From: Pseudomonas putida
GTDB taxonomy: Bacteria; Pseudomonadota; Gammaproteobacteria; Pseudomonadales; Pseudomonadaceae
Length of the DNA stretch: 64,000 nucleotides
Direction of reading: 5' to 3'
NCBI RefSeq assembly: GCF_001976065.1
Contig: NZ_MNAH01000010.1
Span: forward strand, 62,001-126,000
Shown piece by piece: positions 48,226 through 57,446 of the stretch. The notes below the pieces were generated by a model that was given only the letters and a program-made list of their open reading frames with translations, made no database searches and was not told the DNA's origin. The translations under genes were made by a program, and so were the position numbers. Numbering within the stretch: the stretch's first letter is position 1; every line of letters starts with the position of its first letter.

Positions 48226-49695
48226 TTAGTGGGTCAGCGTGGCGGGTGCGGCATTGGCCGAGGCAATGGCCTCAGGCTGGAAACCGCCACCCAGCGCTTG
48301 TATCAGCTGGATCGACAGGTCGATCTGCTCGGCATTCAGGTTGGCCAGCTGACGCTGGGCCTGGAGCAACTGCTGCTCGATGCTGAGCACGTCCAGGTAG
48401 TTACCGATGCCGGAACCGTAGCGCTGGACCACGGTGTTGTAGGAATCCTCGGCGATGTCGGTGGCGTGCTGCTGGGCCGCGATCTGCCGACCGATGTCGC
48501 GCAACTGGTTGATGCTGTCGCTGACGTCGCCCAGCGCCCTGACCAGGCTCTTGTTGTACTGCGCCACTGCGAGGTCGTAGTCGGCGTCGCGGGAATCGAG
48601 GTCGGCGCGCAGGCGGCCACCGTCGAAAATCGGTACGGAGATCGTCGGTGCGACATTGAAGAAGCGACTGGCCGAACCAAACATCGCGTCCCCCAGCAAG
48701 GATTCGGCACCGGCCGCGGCGCTGAGGTTCAAATTCGGATAAAACTGCGTCTTGCCGGCATCGATATTCTTGCTTGCCGCTTCTACCCGCCAGCGCGCGG
48801 CCACCAGGTCCGGACGCCGTCCGAGCAGTTCGGCCGGCAGCACCGATGGCAAGGCCACGGCACCGGGCTTGAGAATGTTCGGCCGGGCGATTTCATTGCC
48901 GCGATCCGGGCCTTTGCCCAGCAGTACGGCTAGCGCTATCTTGGCGCTTTGCAGGCGTTTTTCGGCGTCGATCAGGTTGGCCTGGGAGGTGGCTTCCAGG
49001 CTTTCGGTCTGCTGGAACTGGTACTGGCTGTCGATCCCGGAACTCAGGCGACGCTGGCTCAGGTCGAGCATTTGCCGGGTGCGCTTGAGGTCTTCGGCGG
49101 ACAGGTCATGGACGATGTGCGCCTGGCCCAGGTCGCTGTAGGCGCGGGCCACGTCGGCAGACAGGGTCAACTGCGCGGCCTGCTGGTCGACTTCGGCGGC
49201 GCGGGCCTGGCCCAGTGCGGCTTCCCAGGCGTCACGCTGACCGCCCCAGAGGTCGAAGTTGTAATTGAAGGTGGCGCTGATATTGCGCACGGTGGCGTAA
49301 TTGTCGCCCTGCCCCAGCGGGTCCTGGTCGCGGGCCAGGCGCGAACGGCTGACGCCGGCGCTGGCATCCAGGGTCGGCATCCGCGCGGCGTCGGCCGCGT
49401 AGGCCGCCGCGCTGGCCTGGTGGGCACGAGCGTCGGCGATCTGCATGTCGGGGCTGTCGCGCAGGGCTTCGCGGATCAGGCCGTCGAGCTGCGGATCGCC
49501 GAGGCTTTTCCACCAGTCGCTTTTCGGCCATGCCGCCGGCGACAGCGTCACGCCGCTGAGGGATTGCCCGGCCTTGAGGTTTTTCGCCTCGAGGCTGACA
49601 CCTTCGGTGGTCAGGCCGCTGTAGCTGGCACAACCGGCCAGGCTCAAGGCCAACAGCACCAGGCTCAGGCCGGTGCGCAAGGTTTTACTGTTCAT
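48226..49695 (-). CDS. Outer-membrane efflux lipoprotein (NodT/OprM family)
   Basis: This 489-residue protein has a lipoprotein signal peptide with lipobox LAGC (Cys22), so it is lipid-anchored in the outer membrane. Two OEP repeats of paired coiled-coil helices follow; TLSADVARAYSDLGQAHIVH and LGRRPDLVAARWRVEAASKN are typical. It makes the exit duct of the pump. It overlaps the marR stop by four bases. Confidence 0.92.
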   Translation of the reverse strand: MNSKTLRTGLSLVLLALSLAGCASYSGLTTEGVSLEAKNLKAGQSLSGVTLSPAAWPKSDWWKSLGDPQLDGLIREALRDSPDMQIADARAHQASAAAYAADAARMPTLDASAGVSRSRLARDQDPLGQGDNYATVRNISATFNYNFDLWGGQRDAWEAALGQARAAEVDQQAAQLTLSADVARAYSDLGQAHIVHDLSAEDLKRTRQMLDLSQRRLSSGIDSQYQFQQTESLEATSQANLIDAEKRLQSAKIALAVLLGKGPDRGNEIARPNILKPGAVALPSVLPAELLGRRPDLVAARWRVEAASKNIDAGKTQFYPNLNLSAAAGAESLLGDAMFGSASRFFNVAPTISVPIFDGGRLRADLDSRDADYDLAVAQYNKSLVRALGDVSDSINQLRDIGRQIAAQQHATDIAEDSYNTVVQRYGSGIGNYLDVLSIEQQLLQAQRQLANLNAEQIDLSIQLIQALGGGFQPEAIASANAAPATLTH

Positions 49696-50165
49696 TGGTC
49701 ACCTACCCGCAGCAGGGTGATCGAGTCACCGGCGGCTATCAGGATTTTCTTGAGGATCGACTCCAGGGTCTTCAGCTCTTCCGGCGTGATGGCGCCGGCC
49801 AGTTCATTCATGGCTTGGGCGCCGATGTGCGGCAGGCGATCGGCCAGCTTCTGGCCTTCGGCGGTCAACACCAACTGCACCTGACGACGGTCGGCCTCGG
49901 AGCGTTGGCGTGCGAGGAAACCTTTCTGTTCCAGACGATCGAGCATGCGGGTCATCGATCCGCTGTCCAGTGACAGGTGCCGGCACAGCTCGCCCGGCGA
50001 ATCGACGCCGTACTGGGCGATGATGATCAACACCTTGAACTGCGCGGCGGTGATGCCGTGGGGCTCCATGTGCGTGTCGATGATGCGGTCCTTGAGCAGC
50101 GCGGCGCGCCCCAGCAGCAGGCCGAGGTGGCAATTGTGGAAATCGTCTGGCGTGAAATGTTTCAT
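49692..50165 (-). CDS. MarR-family repressor of the efflux operon
   Basis: This 157-residue winged-helix protein contains LSLDSGSMTRMLDRLEQKGF (recognition helix) and RSEADRRQVQLVLT (wing with the DxRxxxL-type core). It is the first gene of the operon and lies just downstream of two identical palindromes, so I infer autorepression relieved by pump substrates, as known for EmrR/MprA. Confidence 0.92.
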   Translation of the reverse strand: MKHFTPDDFHNCHLGLLLGRAALLKDRIIDTHMEPHGITAAQFKVLIIIAQYGVDSPGELCRHLSLDSGSMTRMLDRLEQKGFLARQRSEADRRQVQLVLTAEGQKLADRLPHIGAQAMNELAGAITPEELKTLESILKKILIAAGDSITLLRVGDQ

Positions 50166-50180
50166 CTGGACACCAATTAG

Positions 50181-50225
50181 CTGCCTAGGCAGTGAATGTA
50201 TGTCGAGATATTACTGCCTAGGCAG
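50181..50225. promoter_or_regulatory. Twin palindromic operators for the MarR protein
   Basis: CTGCCTAGGCAG occurs at 50181-50192 and again at 50214-50225, with centres 33 bases (about three helical turns) apart. A TTGACT -35-like box on the minus strand (50224-50229) overlaps the outer copy, so bound repressor would block polymerase. The nearer copy is 16 bases before the marR start codon. No clear -10 box is seen. Confidence 0.75.
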
Positions 50226-50383
50226 TCAATGTCAACGTAATAGTTAGGTTGCTTTGTAATTAGTTGACTAATGGCCTCGGGTATAACGTCATATAGGCAG
50301 ACGCTGGAAGCGAAACTACCTATCTGGTTAAACTACGCCGCCGCGGCTACCGCAGCCCGCCTGAAGATCACGGGGACACCACA

Positions 50384-51514
50384 GTGGCCGTTAGACCGCC
50401 CAAGCATTCGCGACTCACACCGCGCTGGTCATCGTTGCGCCGCCTCTTTGACAAGGGATCGGCCGGGCCAGACCGTCACTGCGCGAACCCCCGGGTCATA
50501 CACGACTATTTCCACCACAAGGCCGGTTCCCAGGGCTACACCCTCAGTCATAGCCAGCAACGGGTGATCGACTGCATGGCGCAGCATGCCTCGACGCTGC
50601 TGGGCACCTCAGGCAAGGCTCTACCCGGGCTCTACCTCCACGGAGCTGTCGGGCGTGGCAAAAGCTGGTTGCTCGACGGTTTTTTCCAGGCGATCCCCCT
50701 TGCCCAGAAGCAGCGCCTGCACTTCCACGGTTTTTTCGCCCGCCTGCACCAGGGCATGTTCAGCCATCGCGAGCAACCGGATGCGCTGGCGACCACGCTG
50801 GATGAGTTATTGAGCGATTGCCGGGTGCTGTGTTTCGACGAGTTTCACGTCCACGACATCGGCGATGCGATGCTGATCACGCGGCTGTTCAAGGCGCTGT
50901 TCCAGCGCGGGATCCTGCTGCTGGTCACCTCCAACTACCCGCCGGAAGGGCTGCTGCCCAACCCGCTTTACCATGCGCGCTTCAAACCGGTGATCGAGCT
51001 GATCAATGCGCGCATGCAGGTCATGGAAGTCGGCGGGCCCCACGACTACCGCAGTCAGGCCAGAAGCCATGCGCATCAACTGTTCACCCAAGGCCGATAC
51101 GTCTGGCCCGCCACCCTGGCGCAGCGTCAGGCAGCCAACCTGCCGGGACCGAACGGGCCGGCCATTGTCCTGCCGGTCGGCGCGCGCCATCTGTCGGCCC
51201 GCTACTGCGCAGGCCGCACCATCGGCTTCACCTTCAGCGACCTGTGCGACCACCCCACAGCGGTCATGGATTACCTGGAACTGTGCCGGCGCTTCGACCA
51301 CTGGATCATCGACGACCTGCCCGACCTCGCCGACTGCACGATTGCCGCCCAGCAGCGTTTCATCAACCTGGTCGACGTCTTGTATGACCAGGACAAGCAC
51401 CTGACCCTGCTGGGTCAACACTCCCTGCGCGAAAGTTTGGGCGGTGACGCCATCGACCTGGCGCGTACGCGCAGTCGATTGGGACAGTTGGTGGAGGTGC
51501 GGGAGGGGGTTTGA
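50384..51514 (+). CDS. zapE: AFG1/ZapE-family ATPase
   Basis: This 376-residue P-loop ATPase has Walker A in LYLHGAVGRGKSWLLDGFF, Walker B in VLCFDEFHVHDIGDAM, and the sensor-like LLVTSNYPPEGLLPNPLYH. This is the pattern of the AFG1/ZapE family. E. coli ZapE acts on FtsZ rings under stress and low oxygen. The start is a GTG (MAVRPPKHSR) and the N-terminus is not conserved, so it is uncertain. Pseudomonas genomes usually have a zapE elsewhere, so this may be a second member of the family with a distinct role. Confidence 0.8.
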   Translation: MAVRPPKHSRLTPRWSSLRRLFDKGSAGPDRHCANPRVIHDYFHHKAGSQGYTLSHSQQRVIDCMAQHASTLLGTSGKALPGLYLHGAVGRGKSWLLDGFFQAIPLAQKQRLHFHGFFARLHQGMFSHREQPDALATTLDELLSDCRVLCFDEFHVHDIGDAMLITRLFKALFQRGILLLVTSNYPPEGLLPNPLYHARFKPVIELINARMQVMEVGGPHDYRSQARSHAHQLFTQGRYVWPATLAQRQAANLPGPNGPAIVLPVGARHLSARYCAGRTIGFTFSDLCDHPTAVMDYLELCRRFDHWIIDDLPDLADCTIAAQQRFINLVDVLYDQDKHLTLLGQHSLRESLGGDAIDLARTRSRLGQLVEVREGV

Positions 51515-51531
51515 CTGGGGGTGAGACACAT

Positions 51532-51619
51532 CTGCAGGAGCTGGCTTGCTGGCCATGCGATGGTGGCCGTTATGCCGCCTTCGCTGCGATGCGGCGACCC
51601 GACAAGCCAGCTCCTACAG
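51532..51619. repeat. Palindromic repeat between zapE and the YebC gene
   Basis: CTGCAGGAGCTGGCTTGCTG and GACAAGCCAGCTCCTACAG are inverted arms about 48 bases apart. It is related to the GTAGGAGC-type repeat at 38486. Confidence 0.75.
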
Positions 51620-51645
51620 TAGATCGGGTTCAGCCGCGAGAGATG

Positions 51646-52350
51646 TTATCCGGCCAGGCCGACAAACATGTCCTGCACGTCATCATGGTTATCGAGGCCT
51701 TCGAGGAACGCTTCGACTTCAGCCATTTGCTCATCGCTCAAGCCACTGACCGGGTTCTTCGGCTGGTAGCCAAGCTTGGCCGACAACACCGTGAAACCTT
51801 GTTCAGGCAGGGCTTTCTGCACGGCGTCCAGGTCCGTAGGCTCGGTCAGGAACAGCGTCGCGCCGTCTTCGCCCGGTTCGAAATCCTGGGCACCGGCTTC
51901 GATCGCGGCCATTTCCGGATCGGCGTCCGGGGTGTCCGGCGAGGCTTCGATCATGCCCACGTGGTTGAAATCCCAGGCCACCGAACCGGAAGCGCCCAGC
52001 TGGCCCTTGCGGAAGGCCACGCGGATTTCAGCCACGGTGCGGTTGATGTTGTCCGTCACGCACTCGACGATCAGCGGCACCTGGTGCGGCGCGAAGCCTT
52101 CATAGGTCACGCGATGGTATTGCACGGTCTCGCCCAACAGGCCCGCACCCTTCTTGATGGCACGGTCCAGTGTTTCCTTGGGCATCGACGCTTTCTTGGC
52201 CTGTTCAACCACCAGACGCAGGTGTGCGTTGGTGGCGGTATCGGCACCGTTGCGCGCAGCAATGGTGATTTCCTTCACCAGTTTGCCGAAGATCTTCCCC
52301 TTGGCATTGGCTGCCGCTTCTTTGTGTTTAACCTTCCACTGTGCGCCCAT
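51646..52350 (-). CDS. YebC/PmpR-family protein (second paralogue type)
   Basis: This 234-residue protein starts MGAQWKVKHKEAAANAKG and contains FGKLVKEITIAARNGAD, KKASMPKETLDRAIKKG and YEGFAPHQVPLIVECVTDN, the three-domain YebC fold. YebC proteins have been described as transcriptional regulators (PmpR in P. aeruginosa) and more recently linked to ribosome rescue at proline stretches. The sequence after the first MG differs from the canonical GHSKW start of PmpR, so it is probably the second paralogue. It stands alone. Confidence 0.88.
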   Translation of the reverse strand: MGAQWKVKHKEAAANAKGKIFGKLVKEITIAARNGADTATNAHLRLVVEQAKKASMPKETLDRAIKKGAGLLGETVQYHRVTYEGFAPHQVPLIVECVTDNINRTVAEIRVAFRKGQLGASGSVAWDFNHVGMIEASPDTPDADPEMAAIEAGAQDFEPGEDGATLFLTEPTDLDAVQKALPEQGFTVLSAKLGYQPKNPVSGLSDEQMAEVEAFLEGLDNHDDVQDMFVGLAG

Positions 52351-52569
52351 TACTCACTCTCTTGTCTATGGCGCCGAAACATCTATTGGCCGACGCATGC
52401 CGCCAAGTTTATACGGCCTAAAGTTGGCAATCGACCAAAAAATCTCATCACCGGATCGGCATCTTTACCGATGGTTGTAGGGCGATTCTGAAATTTCGAT
52501 TTGCCATGTCCACAAGGCATGCGGGTTTCGTACCCTCCAAGGCCCTACTCCATGGTAGAAGCGCGATCA

Positions 52570-53982
52570 ATGCAAAACGACAAGGAAAGTCCCTTCACCC
52601 TGACACTCCTCGACGATCACCTGAGTTTGCAAGTGGTGCAGTTCAGTGGGCGCGAGGCCCTCAATCAACCCTATCGATTCGATATCGAAGTGATCGGCCT
52701 GGCACCGGCCCTCAACCTTGATCGGCTGCTGCAACAACCGGCGCTGCTCGACCTTGGGCAAGGCCAGGTCGTTCATGGCGTGCTGCACAGTGCCAGTTGC
52801 GAATATCAGGGGCGAGGCAGGATCGGCTACAAACTGGTGCTGGTGCCGGCCTTGCTAGCGCTGGATCAATACCGATCGCGGCGAGTGTTCCAGCGCCTCA
52901 GCGTGCCCATGATCCTGCGCCAACTGCTGGAGGAACATGAATTGGCTGCAGGCAGCTATCGCCTGGAACTGGCAGACGGGCACTATCCCCCGCGGCCTTT
53001 TTGCATTCAGTACGAGGAAACCGACCTGGCCTTGCTGCAGCGCCTGTGCGAGGAAGAAGGCATTCACTACCACTTCGAACACGCCCATCACAGCCATGTA
53101 TTGGTGCTGGCCGACGACAACATGAGCTTTCCCCAGGAGCCCCTATTGATGCCGTTTTATGGCGCTGAAGCCGAAGAAAGCGCAACGCCTGTGATCAGCG
53201 AACTGTTTCAGCGCCACGACACCCAAGCCGTTTTCCCACGAGCCAATGCGAAAAATCGTGGTGCTTCGCAGATCGGTGAAGGTGCGGCCAATCACGCCTT
53301 TAACCATGCGCGTGCACCCCGTTCCACCGAGGAACAGCGTCATCACGATCAACTCGACCGCCGCGACCTGCAGCGCATGCGTTGCCAGCAGCTACAGCTT
53401 CACGGCCAAAGCAATCAGCCTTTGTTAGGCAGTGCCCGCATCGTGCAGGTGGCAGAGCATCCGGTGCCGGGGTTCAACGATCAATGGCTGGTTTGCCAGG
53501 CGCGGCATCAGGGCCGGCAGGGTTCGATCCTGGCTGAAGACAACAGGCCCCGGCACTACCGCAATCAGTTCACGGCCATTCCCTGGTCGACGGTATTTCG
53601 CCCACCCCTGGACCAGGCCCGGCCGCGCATCCCCGGTTTGCAGCCGGCCCGGGTCTGTGGCCCGGCCGGACAGCAAGCGGCACAGGATGATCAAGGTCGT
53701 TTGCAAGTAAGTGTGTGGCCCGACACGGAGGTCAATCCCGCAGAGGGCCTCTGGCTACCGGTCGCACTAACAATGTCGCAGGCCCCGGCGCAACCGGTCC
53801 AGCTGCCGATGGCTGGCAGCGACGGCTGGGTCAGTTTTCTCGACAGCGACCCCGACCGTCCGGTGTTCTGCGCCAGCACCAGGCAGCGCCGCAGCCCGCC
53901 TGCGGTACGCGCCGACAAACCCCGCAGTGACACCCGCCTGCTGCTCGATTGGTTGATCAATCGCCCCGACGACGAGCCTTGA
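52570..53982 (+). CDS. Short VgrG-like protein, orphan
   Basis: This 470-residue protein begins FTLTLLDDHLSLQVVQFSGRE-like and has the gp27-type N-terminal domain of VgrG, with FCIQYEETDLALLQRLCEEE and IHYHFEHAHHSHVLVLADD. The following OB-fold region keeps DDQGRLQVSVWPD and FLDSDPDRPVFCAS, where classic VgrG has RVKVQFHWD. It then ends within about 35 residues. The beta-helix needle and any effector domain are absent; usual VgrG proteins exceed 600 residues. No hcp, tss or effector gene is adjacent. The start is uncertain, since an ATG six codons earlier is also possible. Confidence 0.8.
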   Translation: MQNDKESPFTLTLLDDHLSLQVVQFSGREALNQPYRFDIEVIGLAPALNLDRLLQQPALLDLGQGQVVHGVLHSASCEYQGRGRIGYKLVLVPALLALDQYRSRRVFQRLSVPMILRQLLEEHELAAGSYRLELADGHYPPRPFCIQYEETDLALLQRLCEEEGIHYHFEHAHHSHVLVLADDNMSFPQEPLLMPFYGAEAEESATPVISELFQRHDTQAVFPRANAKNRGASQIGEGAANHAFNHARAPRSTEEQRHHDQLDRRDLQRMRCQQLQLHGQSNQPLLGSARIVQVAEHPVPGFNDQWLVCQARHQGRQGSILAEDNRPRHYRNQFTAIPWSTVFRPPLDQARPRIPGLQPARVCGPAGQQAAQDDQGRLQVSVWPDTEVNPAEGLWLPVALTMSQAPAQPVQLPMAGSDGWVSFLDSDPDRPVFCASTRQRRSPPAVRADKPRSDTRLLLDWLINRPDDEP

Positions 53983-53986
53983 GGGT

Positions 53987-55312
53987 TCAGGTGCGCAACG
54001 GTTTGATGGTCATCGCCCTGTTGGGCACATAGGCATGGTCGGTGCCCTGGCCCGCGGGGCGGCTGTTCCAGTGCGGAACCAGCACCAGCGCCGAGAACAG
54101 CGCGCAACCGGCGAAGACGATGAACACGGTGACGGTGTCGAAGTAGCCCGGCAGCAGACCGCCGAGAATCGCCCCCACCGAACCGCAACCGTTGACGAAC
54201 CCCGCCGCCGTCGCACCGGCCTTGGCGGTGCCGAAATCGATGGCGGCGGCGCCACTGATCATCGAGTCTGGTCCGTAGAGCGTCAGGCCCATGACGAACA
54301 ACAGCGCCACCACCAGCATCACGCTGCCGGTGTGCAAGGCGCCCATGAAGAAGGCCAGCGATACGGTCAGCGCCAACAGGCTGATGACGCAGGCCGGCAT
54401 GCGCCGGGCGCCGAACAGTTTGTCCGAGGCCAGGCCGATCATGATCGGCCCGAGCAACCCGGCCAGTTCGAACGCCGTGGGAATGATCGCCGCGCCGACC
54501 TTGCCCACCGAGGGCATCTGTTCAAAAACGATCACCGGGCCCCACAGCAGAATCGCGTAGCGCGCTGGTTTCAACATGAAATACGCGAGGCCGAGAATCA
54601 GCACAGTGCGGTTACGCAGGATTTCCTTCAGCGGCTCCAGCACGCTGATCTTGCTTTGGGCATACGCCTCTTCAGCGCTCAGTTCGGGCTCAGGCTCCAC
54701 GGCCGGCAAGCCCACGTCTTCAGGTTTGTTGCGTTGGAAAATAAAGAACAGCACGGCGACCAGCCCAACCACCGCCGCGCTGGAAATGAACGCTGCGTGC
54801 CAGGAGCCGATCAGCGTATAGGCCCACCATCCGGCGAATGGCGACGCTACCAGTCCGCCAAAGGCGTAGCACGAACTCCATAGCCCAAGCACTCGCCCGC
54901 GTTGCTCGGACGGAAAAAAACTGCCGAGGTTCTTGCACAGCCCCGACCAACCGGTGGACTGCGCCAGGCCTTGAATCAGCATGCAGGTGGCGAAGATCGG
55001 CAAGGTGGCGAAACTGCCCATCACCAGCGCGGCCGCCGCCGATATCAGCAAACCGCCAAGGACCACCACCCGCGGTCCGAAGCGGTCGGCCAGGATGCCC
55101 CAGGTGAACTGGCCGATGGCGTAGGCGGTCAGGTAAATGGCGTCGAGGTTGGCCATGGCCATCTTGTCGAGCATGAAGGTCGGGTCTTCGCCGATGCCGA
55201 GCTTGGCAACGGAAAACGCTTTGCGGGTGAAGTAGAAAGCGGCGTAGGCGAGCCAGGTGATCGCGAAGATCTGCACGCGCCAACGCTTGATGGTGCCGAT
55301 GTGCTTGTTCAT
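53987..55312 (-). CDS. Organophosphate:phosphate antiporter-family MFS transporter
   Basis: This 441-residue protein with about 12 hydrophobic helices resembles GlpT/UhpC. It has YFTRKAFSVAKLGI in the first loop, QFTWGILADRFGPRVVV, and NKPEDVGLP in the central loop. Family members exchange phosphate for phosphorylated organic compounds. The MNKHIGTIKRWRVQ start is preferred to an in-frame start 29 codons earlier. It converges with the VgrG-like gene (four bases apart) and diverges from a LysR gene. The phnWX genes 2.2 kb away suggest a phosphonate such as 2-aminoethylphosphonate as substrate, which is inference. Confidence 0.8.
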   Translation of the reverse strand: MNKHIGTIKRWRVQIFAITWLAYAAFYFTRKAFSVAKLGIGEDPTFMLDKMAMANLDAIYLTAYAIGQFTWGILADRFGPRVVVLGGLLISAAAALVMGSFATLPIFATCMLIQGLAQSTGWSGLCKNLGSFFPSEQRGRVLGLWSSCYAFGGLVASPFAGWWAYTLIGSWHAAFISSAAVVGLVAVLFFIFQRNKPEDVGLPAVEPEPELSAEEAYAQSKISVLEPLKEILRNRTVLILGLAYFMLKPARYAILLWGPVIVFEQMPSVGKVGAAIIPTAFELAGLLGPIMIGLASDKLFGARRMPACVISLLALTVSLAFFMGALHTGSVMLVVALLFVMGLTLYGPDSMISGAAAIDFGTAKAGATAAGFVNGCGSVGAILGGLLPGYFDTVTVFIVFAGCALFSALVLVPHWNSRPAGQGTDHAYVPNRAMTIKPLRT

Positions 55313-55581
55313 TGTGGTTCTGACCTCAGGGAGTGAGTGTGCCGGCAGAATTAGAAGAAAACGCCTGTATTTTTTTATTGTTGAGCACTGCGAAATCACC
55401 CTGTCCCTGTGGGCGATTCCGGTCAGATGAGTCCTGTTGATGCACGCACAGGCCCATGGCTCCCGCGCTGATCGACTGAGCAGTCACTGGGGCTGAGGTG
55501 GATCAAAACAATTACTGATTAATAAGTGAAATCGATTTATCGTATTTCCAAAACAAGCTCAGCTTGTTACTGGAGATTTCC

Positions 55582-56454
55582 ATGTCGGTTTCCCACGCCC
55601 AACTCAAAGCTTTCCATGCCGTGGCCGTGCATGGAAGTTTCACCAAAGCCGCCGAGCGGCTATTTCTCACGCAACCGGCGATTTCCGACCAGGTGCGCAA
55701 ACTCGAAGAGCGCTATGGCGTGTTGCTGTTCCACCGCAACAAACGCTCGGTTCGCCTCACCGACCTTGGCGAGCGCCTGCTGGGTGTTACCCAGAAACTG
55801 TTCGTGATCGAAGCCGAGGCCCAGGAGTTGTTGCAGGATTCCCAGGCGTTGCAGACCGGTAGCCTGATCCTGGCGGTGGATGCGCCGGTGCACGTGCTGC
55901 CGCAGATCGCCCGGTTTTGCGAGCGCTACCCCGGCATCAGCGTGAAAATCGAAACCGGTAACACCGATGAGTCGCTGTTCCGCCTGTTCAACTATCAGGC
56001 CGACCTGGCGTTGCTTGGCCGCGAAGTAAGCGACGAACGATTGATTTCGCTGCCGCTGCGCAACGACCCGATGGTGGCATTCGTGTCGCGCAACCATCCG
56101 TGGGCCGATCGCGAGTCCATCACCCTCGCCGACCTGGACGACACGCCGCTGGTGCTGCGGGAAATCGGTTCGGTGACCCGCCAGACTTTGGAAGAAGAAA
56201 TGGCCGGCGCCGGTTTCCGCATCCGCCCGGGGATTCAGGTCGAAGGCCGGGAAGCCGCGCGGGAAGCGGTGGTGGTAGGGATCGGGATTGGCGTGGTGTC
56301 GGCGGCCGAGTTCGGCGCCGACTCGCGGGTGTGTGCGTTGCCGATTACCGATTGCAAAAGGCGTTTGACCGAGACGCTGGTGTGTTTGCGCGAACAGAGC
56401 TCACGGCGGGTGGTGGCGACGTTTCTGCAGATGGTTCGCGAGAGTCTTGTGTAG
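55582..56454 (+). CDS. LysR-family regulator divergent from the OPA transporter
   Basis: This 290-residue protein has the LysR helix-turn-helix (LKAFHAVAVHGSFTKAAERL, then LTQPAISDQVRKLE) and a periplasmic-binding-fold effector domain from about residue 90. GGAG lies before MSVSHAQLKAF, chosen over an ATG six codons earlier. It probably regulates the divergent transporter through the 269-base intergenic region, which is AT-rich near 55505-55560 but has no dyad I can assign with confidence. Its sequence resembles the second LysR at 56548, suggesting a related ligand. Confidence 0.88.
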   Translation: MSVSHAQLKAFHAVAVHGSFTKAAERLFLTQPAISDQVRKLEERYGVLLFHRNKRSVRLTDLGERLLGVTQKLFVIEAEAQELLQDSQALQTGSLILAVDAPVHVLPQIARFCERYPGISVKIETGNTDESLFRLFNYQADLALLGREVSDERLISLPLRNDPMVAFVSRNHPWADRESITLADLDDTPLVLREIGSVTRQTLEEEMAGAGFRIRPGIQVEGREAAREAVVVGIGIGVVSAAEFGADSRVCALPITDCKRRLTETLVCLREQSSRRVVATFLQMVRESLV

Positions 56455-56468
56455 GCAGGTCTGGCCTC

Positions 56469-56533
56469 TTCGCGAGCACTGGGGGATGTGTGTACGCCGC
56501 ACATCCAATGTGGGAGCGGGCTTGCTCGCGAAG
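56469..56533. repeat. Partial REP pair between the two LysR genes
   Basis: A truncated TTCGCGAGCAC unit is followed by a full GTGGGAGCGGGCTTGCTCGC unit. The left half is broken compared with other copies. Confidence 0.7.
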
Positions 56534-56547
56534 GCAGACGACTCGGT

Positions 56548-57411
56548 CTAACTGGCAGGCGCCAGGCCGAAAAACGCCTGGATCAGGCGCAAGTCCCGCC
56601 GCCGCTCCATGCACCCCATCATGTGCCGATTGACCAGCCCTTCGCCTATGATCGGCACCGCCGCCACCCGCGGATCATGGCTGACCTCCACCGACGACAC
56701 TACACCCACCCCCAGCTCGGCCGCGACCGCCTCGGTCACCGCTTCCCGGCTGTCGAGCTCCAGCAGCACCCGCGGATTGACCTTGGCCTGCACGCAGGCT
56801 ACATCGAAGGTGCGCCGGGTGATCGAGCTCGGCTCACGCAACACCATGATCACCTGGTCCAGTTCCTTGAGCGGCACGCCCTGGGTGCGCCGCGCCCAGG
56901 GATGGCCCGCAGGCACCAGGGCGCAGATCCGCGACTCGCTCAGGGCTTGCAGATGCAGGCCCTTGCGCGGTTCGACCTCAGTCAATACCGCCACGTCGGC
57001 ATGCTCGGACAACAGCGCCGCCAGGGTTTCCTGGGCATTGCCCAGGCGCAGGTTGACGGTGATCCCCGGATAACGCGCACGCAGGCTCGCGAGCATCGGC
57101 ATGACCATGTGCGGGCCGTCCGCCGCCACTTCCAGGCGCCCGGTCAGCAACTGCCGGTTGGCCTCCAGCATGGCTTGCGCCTCTTCGGCCAGGCCGAACA
57201 TCGCCCGGGTGATTGCCGCCAGCTTGGTGCCCTCCTCCGTCAGCTCTACCCGTCTGGCAGTGCGGCGCAACAGGGTGATCTGGTAGTGCTCCTCCAGCGA
57301 CTTGATGTGCCCGGTGACCGCCGGTTGGCTGATGAACAGCCGCGCCGCGGCGCGGGTGAAGCTGCCCTCCCGGGCCACGGCATCGAACGCACGGAGCTGA
57401 AACAGGTTCAT
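56548..57411 (-). CDS. LysR-family regulator of phosphonate degradation
   Basis: This 287-residue LysR protein has the helix-turn-helix LRAFDAVAREGSFTRAAARL and SQPAVTGHIKSLEEH, followed by the effector-binding domain. It is divergent from phnW with a 109-base shared region containing a dyad. LysR genes beside phnWX are common in Pseudomonas, where 2-aminoethylphosphonate use is induced by the substrate independently of phosphate. Regulation of phnWX is inferred from position. Confidence 0.9.
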   Translation of the reverse strand: MNLFQLRAFDAVAREGSFTRAAARLFISQPAVTGHIKSLEEHYQITLLRRTARRVELTEEGTKLAAITRAMFGLAEEAQAMLEANRQLLTGRLEVAADGPHMVMPMLASLRARYPGITVNLRLGNAQETLAALLSEHADVAVLTEVEPRKGLHLQALSESRICALVPAGHPWARRTQGVPLKELDQVIMVLREPSSITRRTFDVACVQAKVNPRVLLELDSREAVTEAVAAELGVGVVSSVEVSHDPRVAAVPIIGEGLVNRHMMGCMERRRDLRLIQAFFGLAPAS

Positions 57412-57446
57412 GGATAACTCTCACTGATGGCTGGCATAACAACAAA

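Noticed and set aside
52501..52569. A longer VgrG-like protein starting at 52501
   Set aside because: The start would be a weak codon without a ribosome-binding site, and the added residues (Pro/Tyr/Arg-rich) do not resemble VgrG N-termini.
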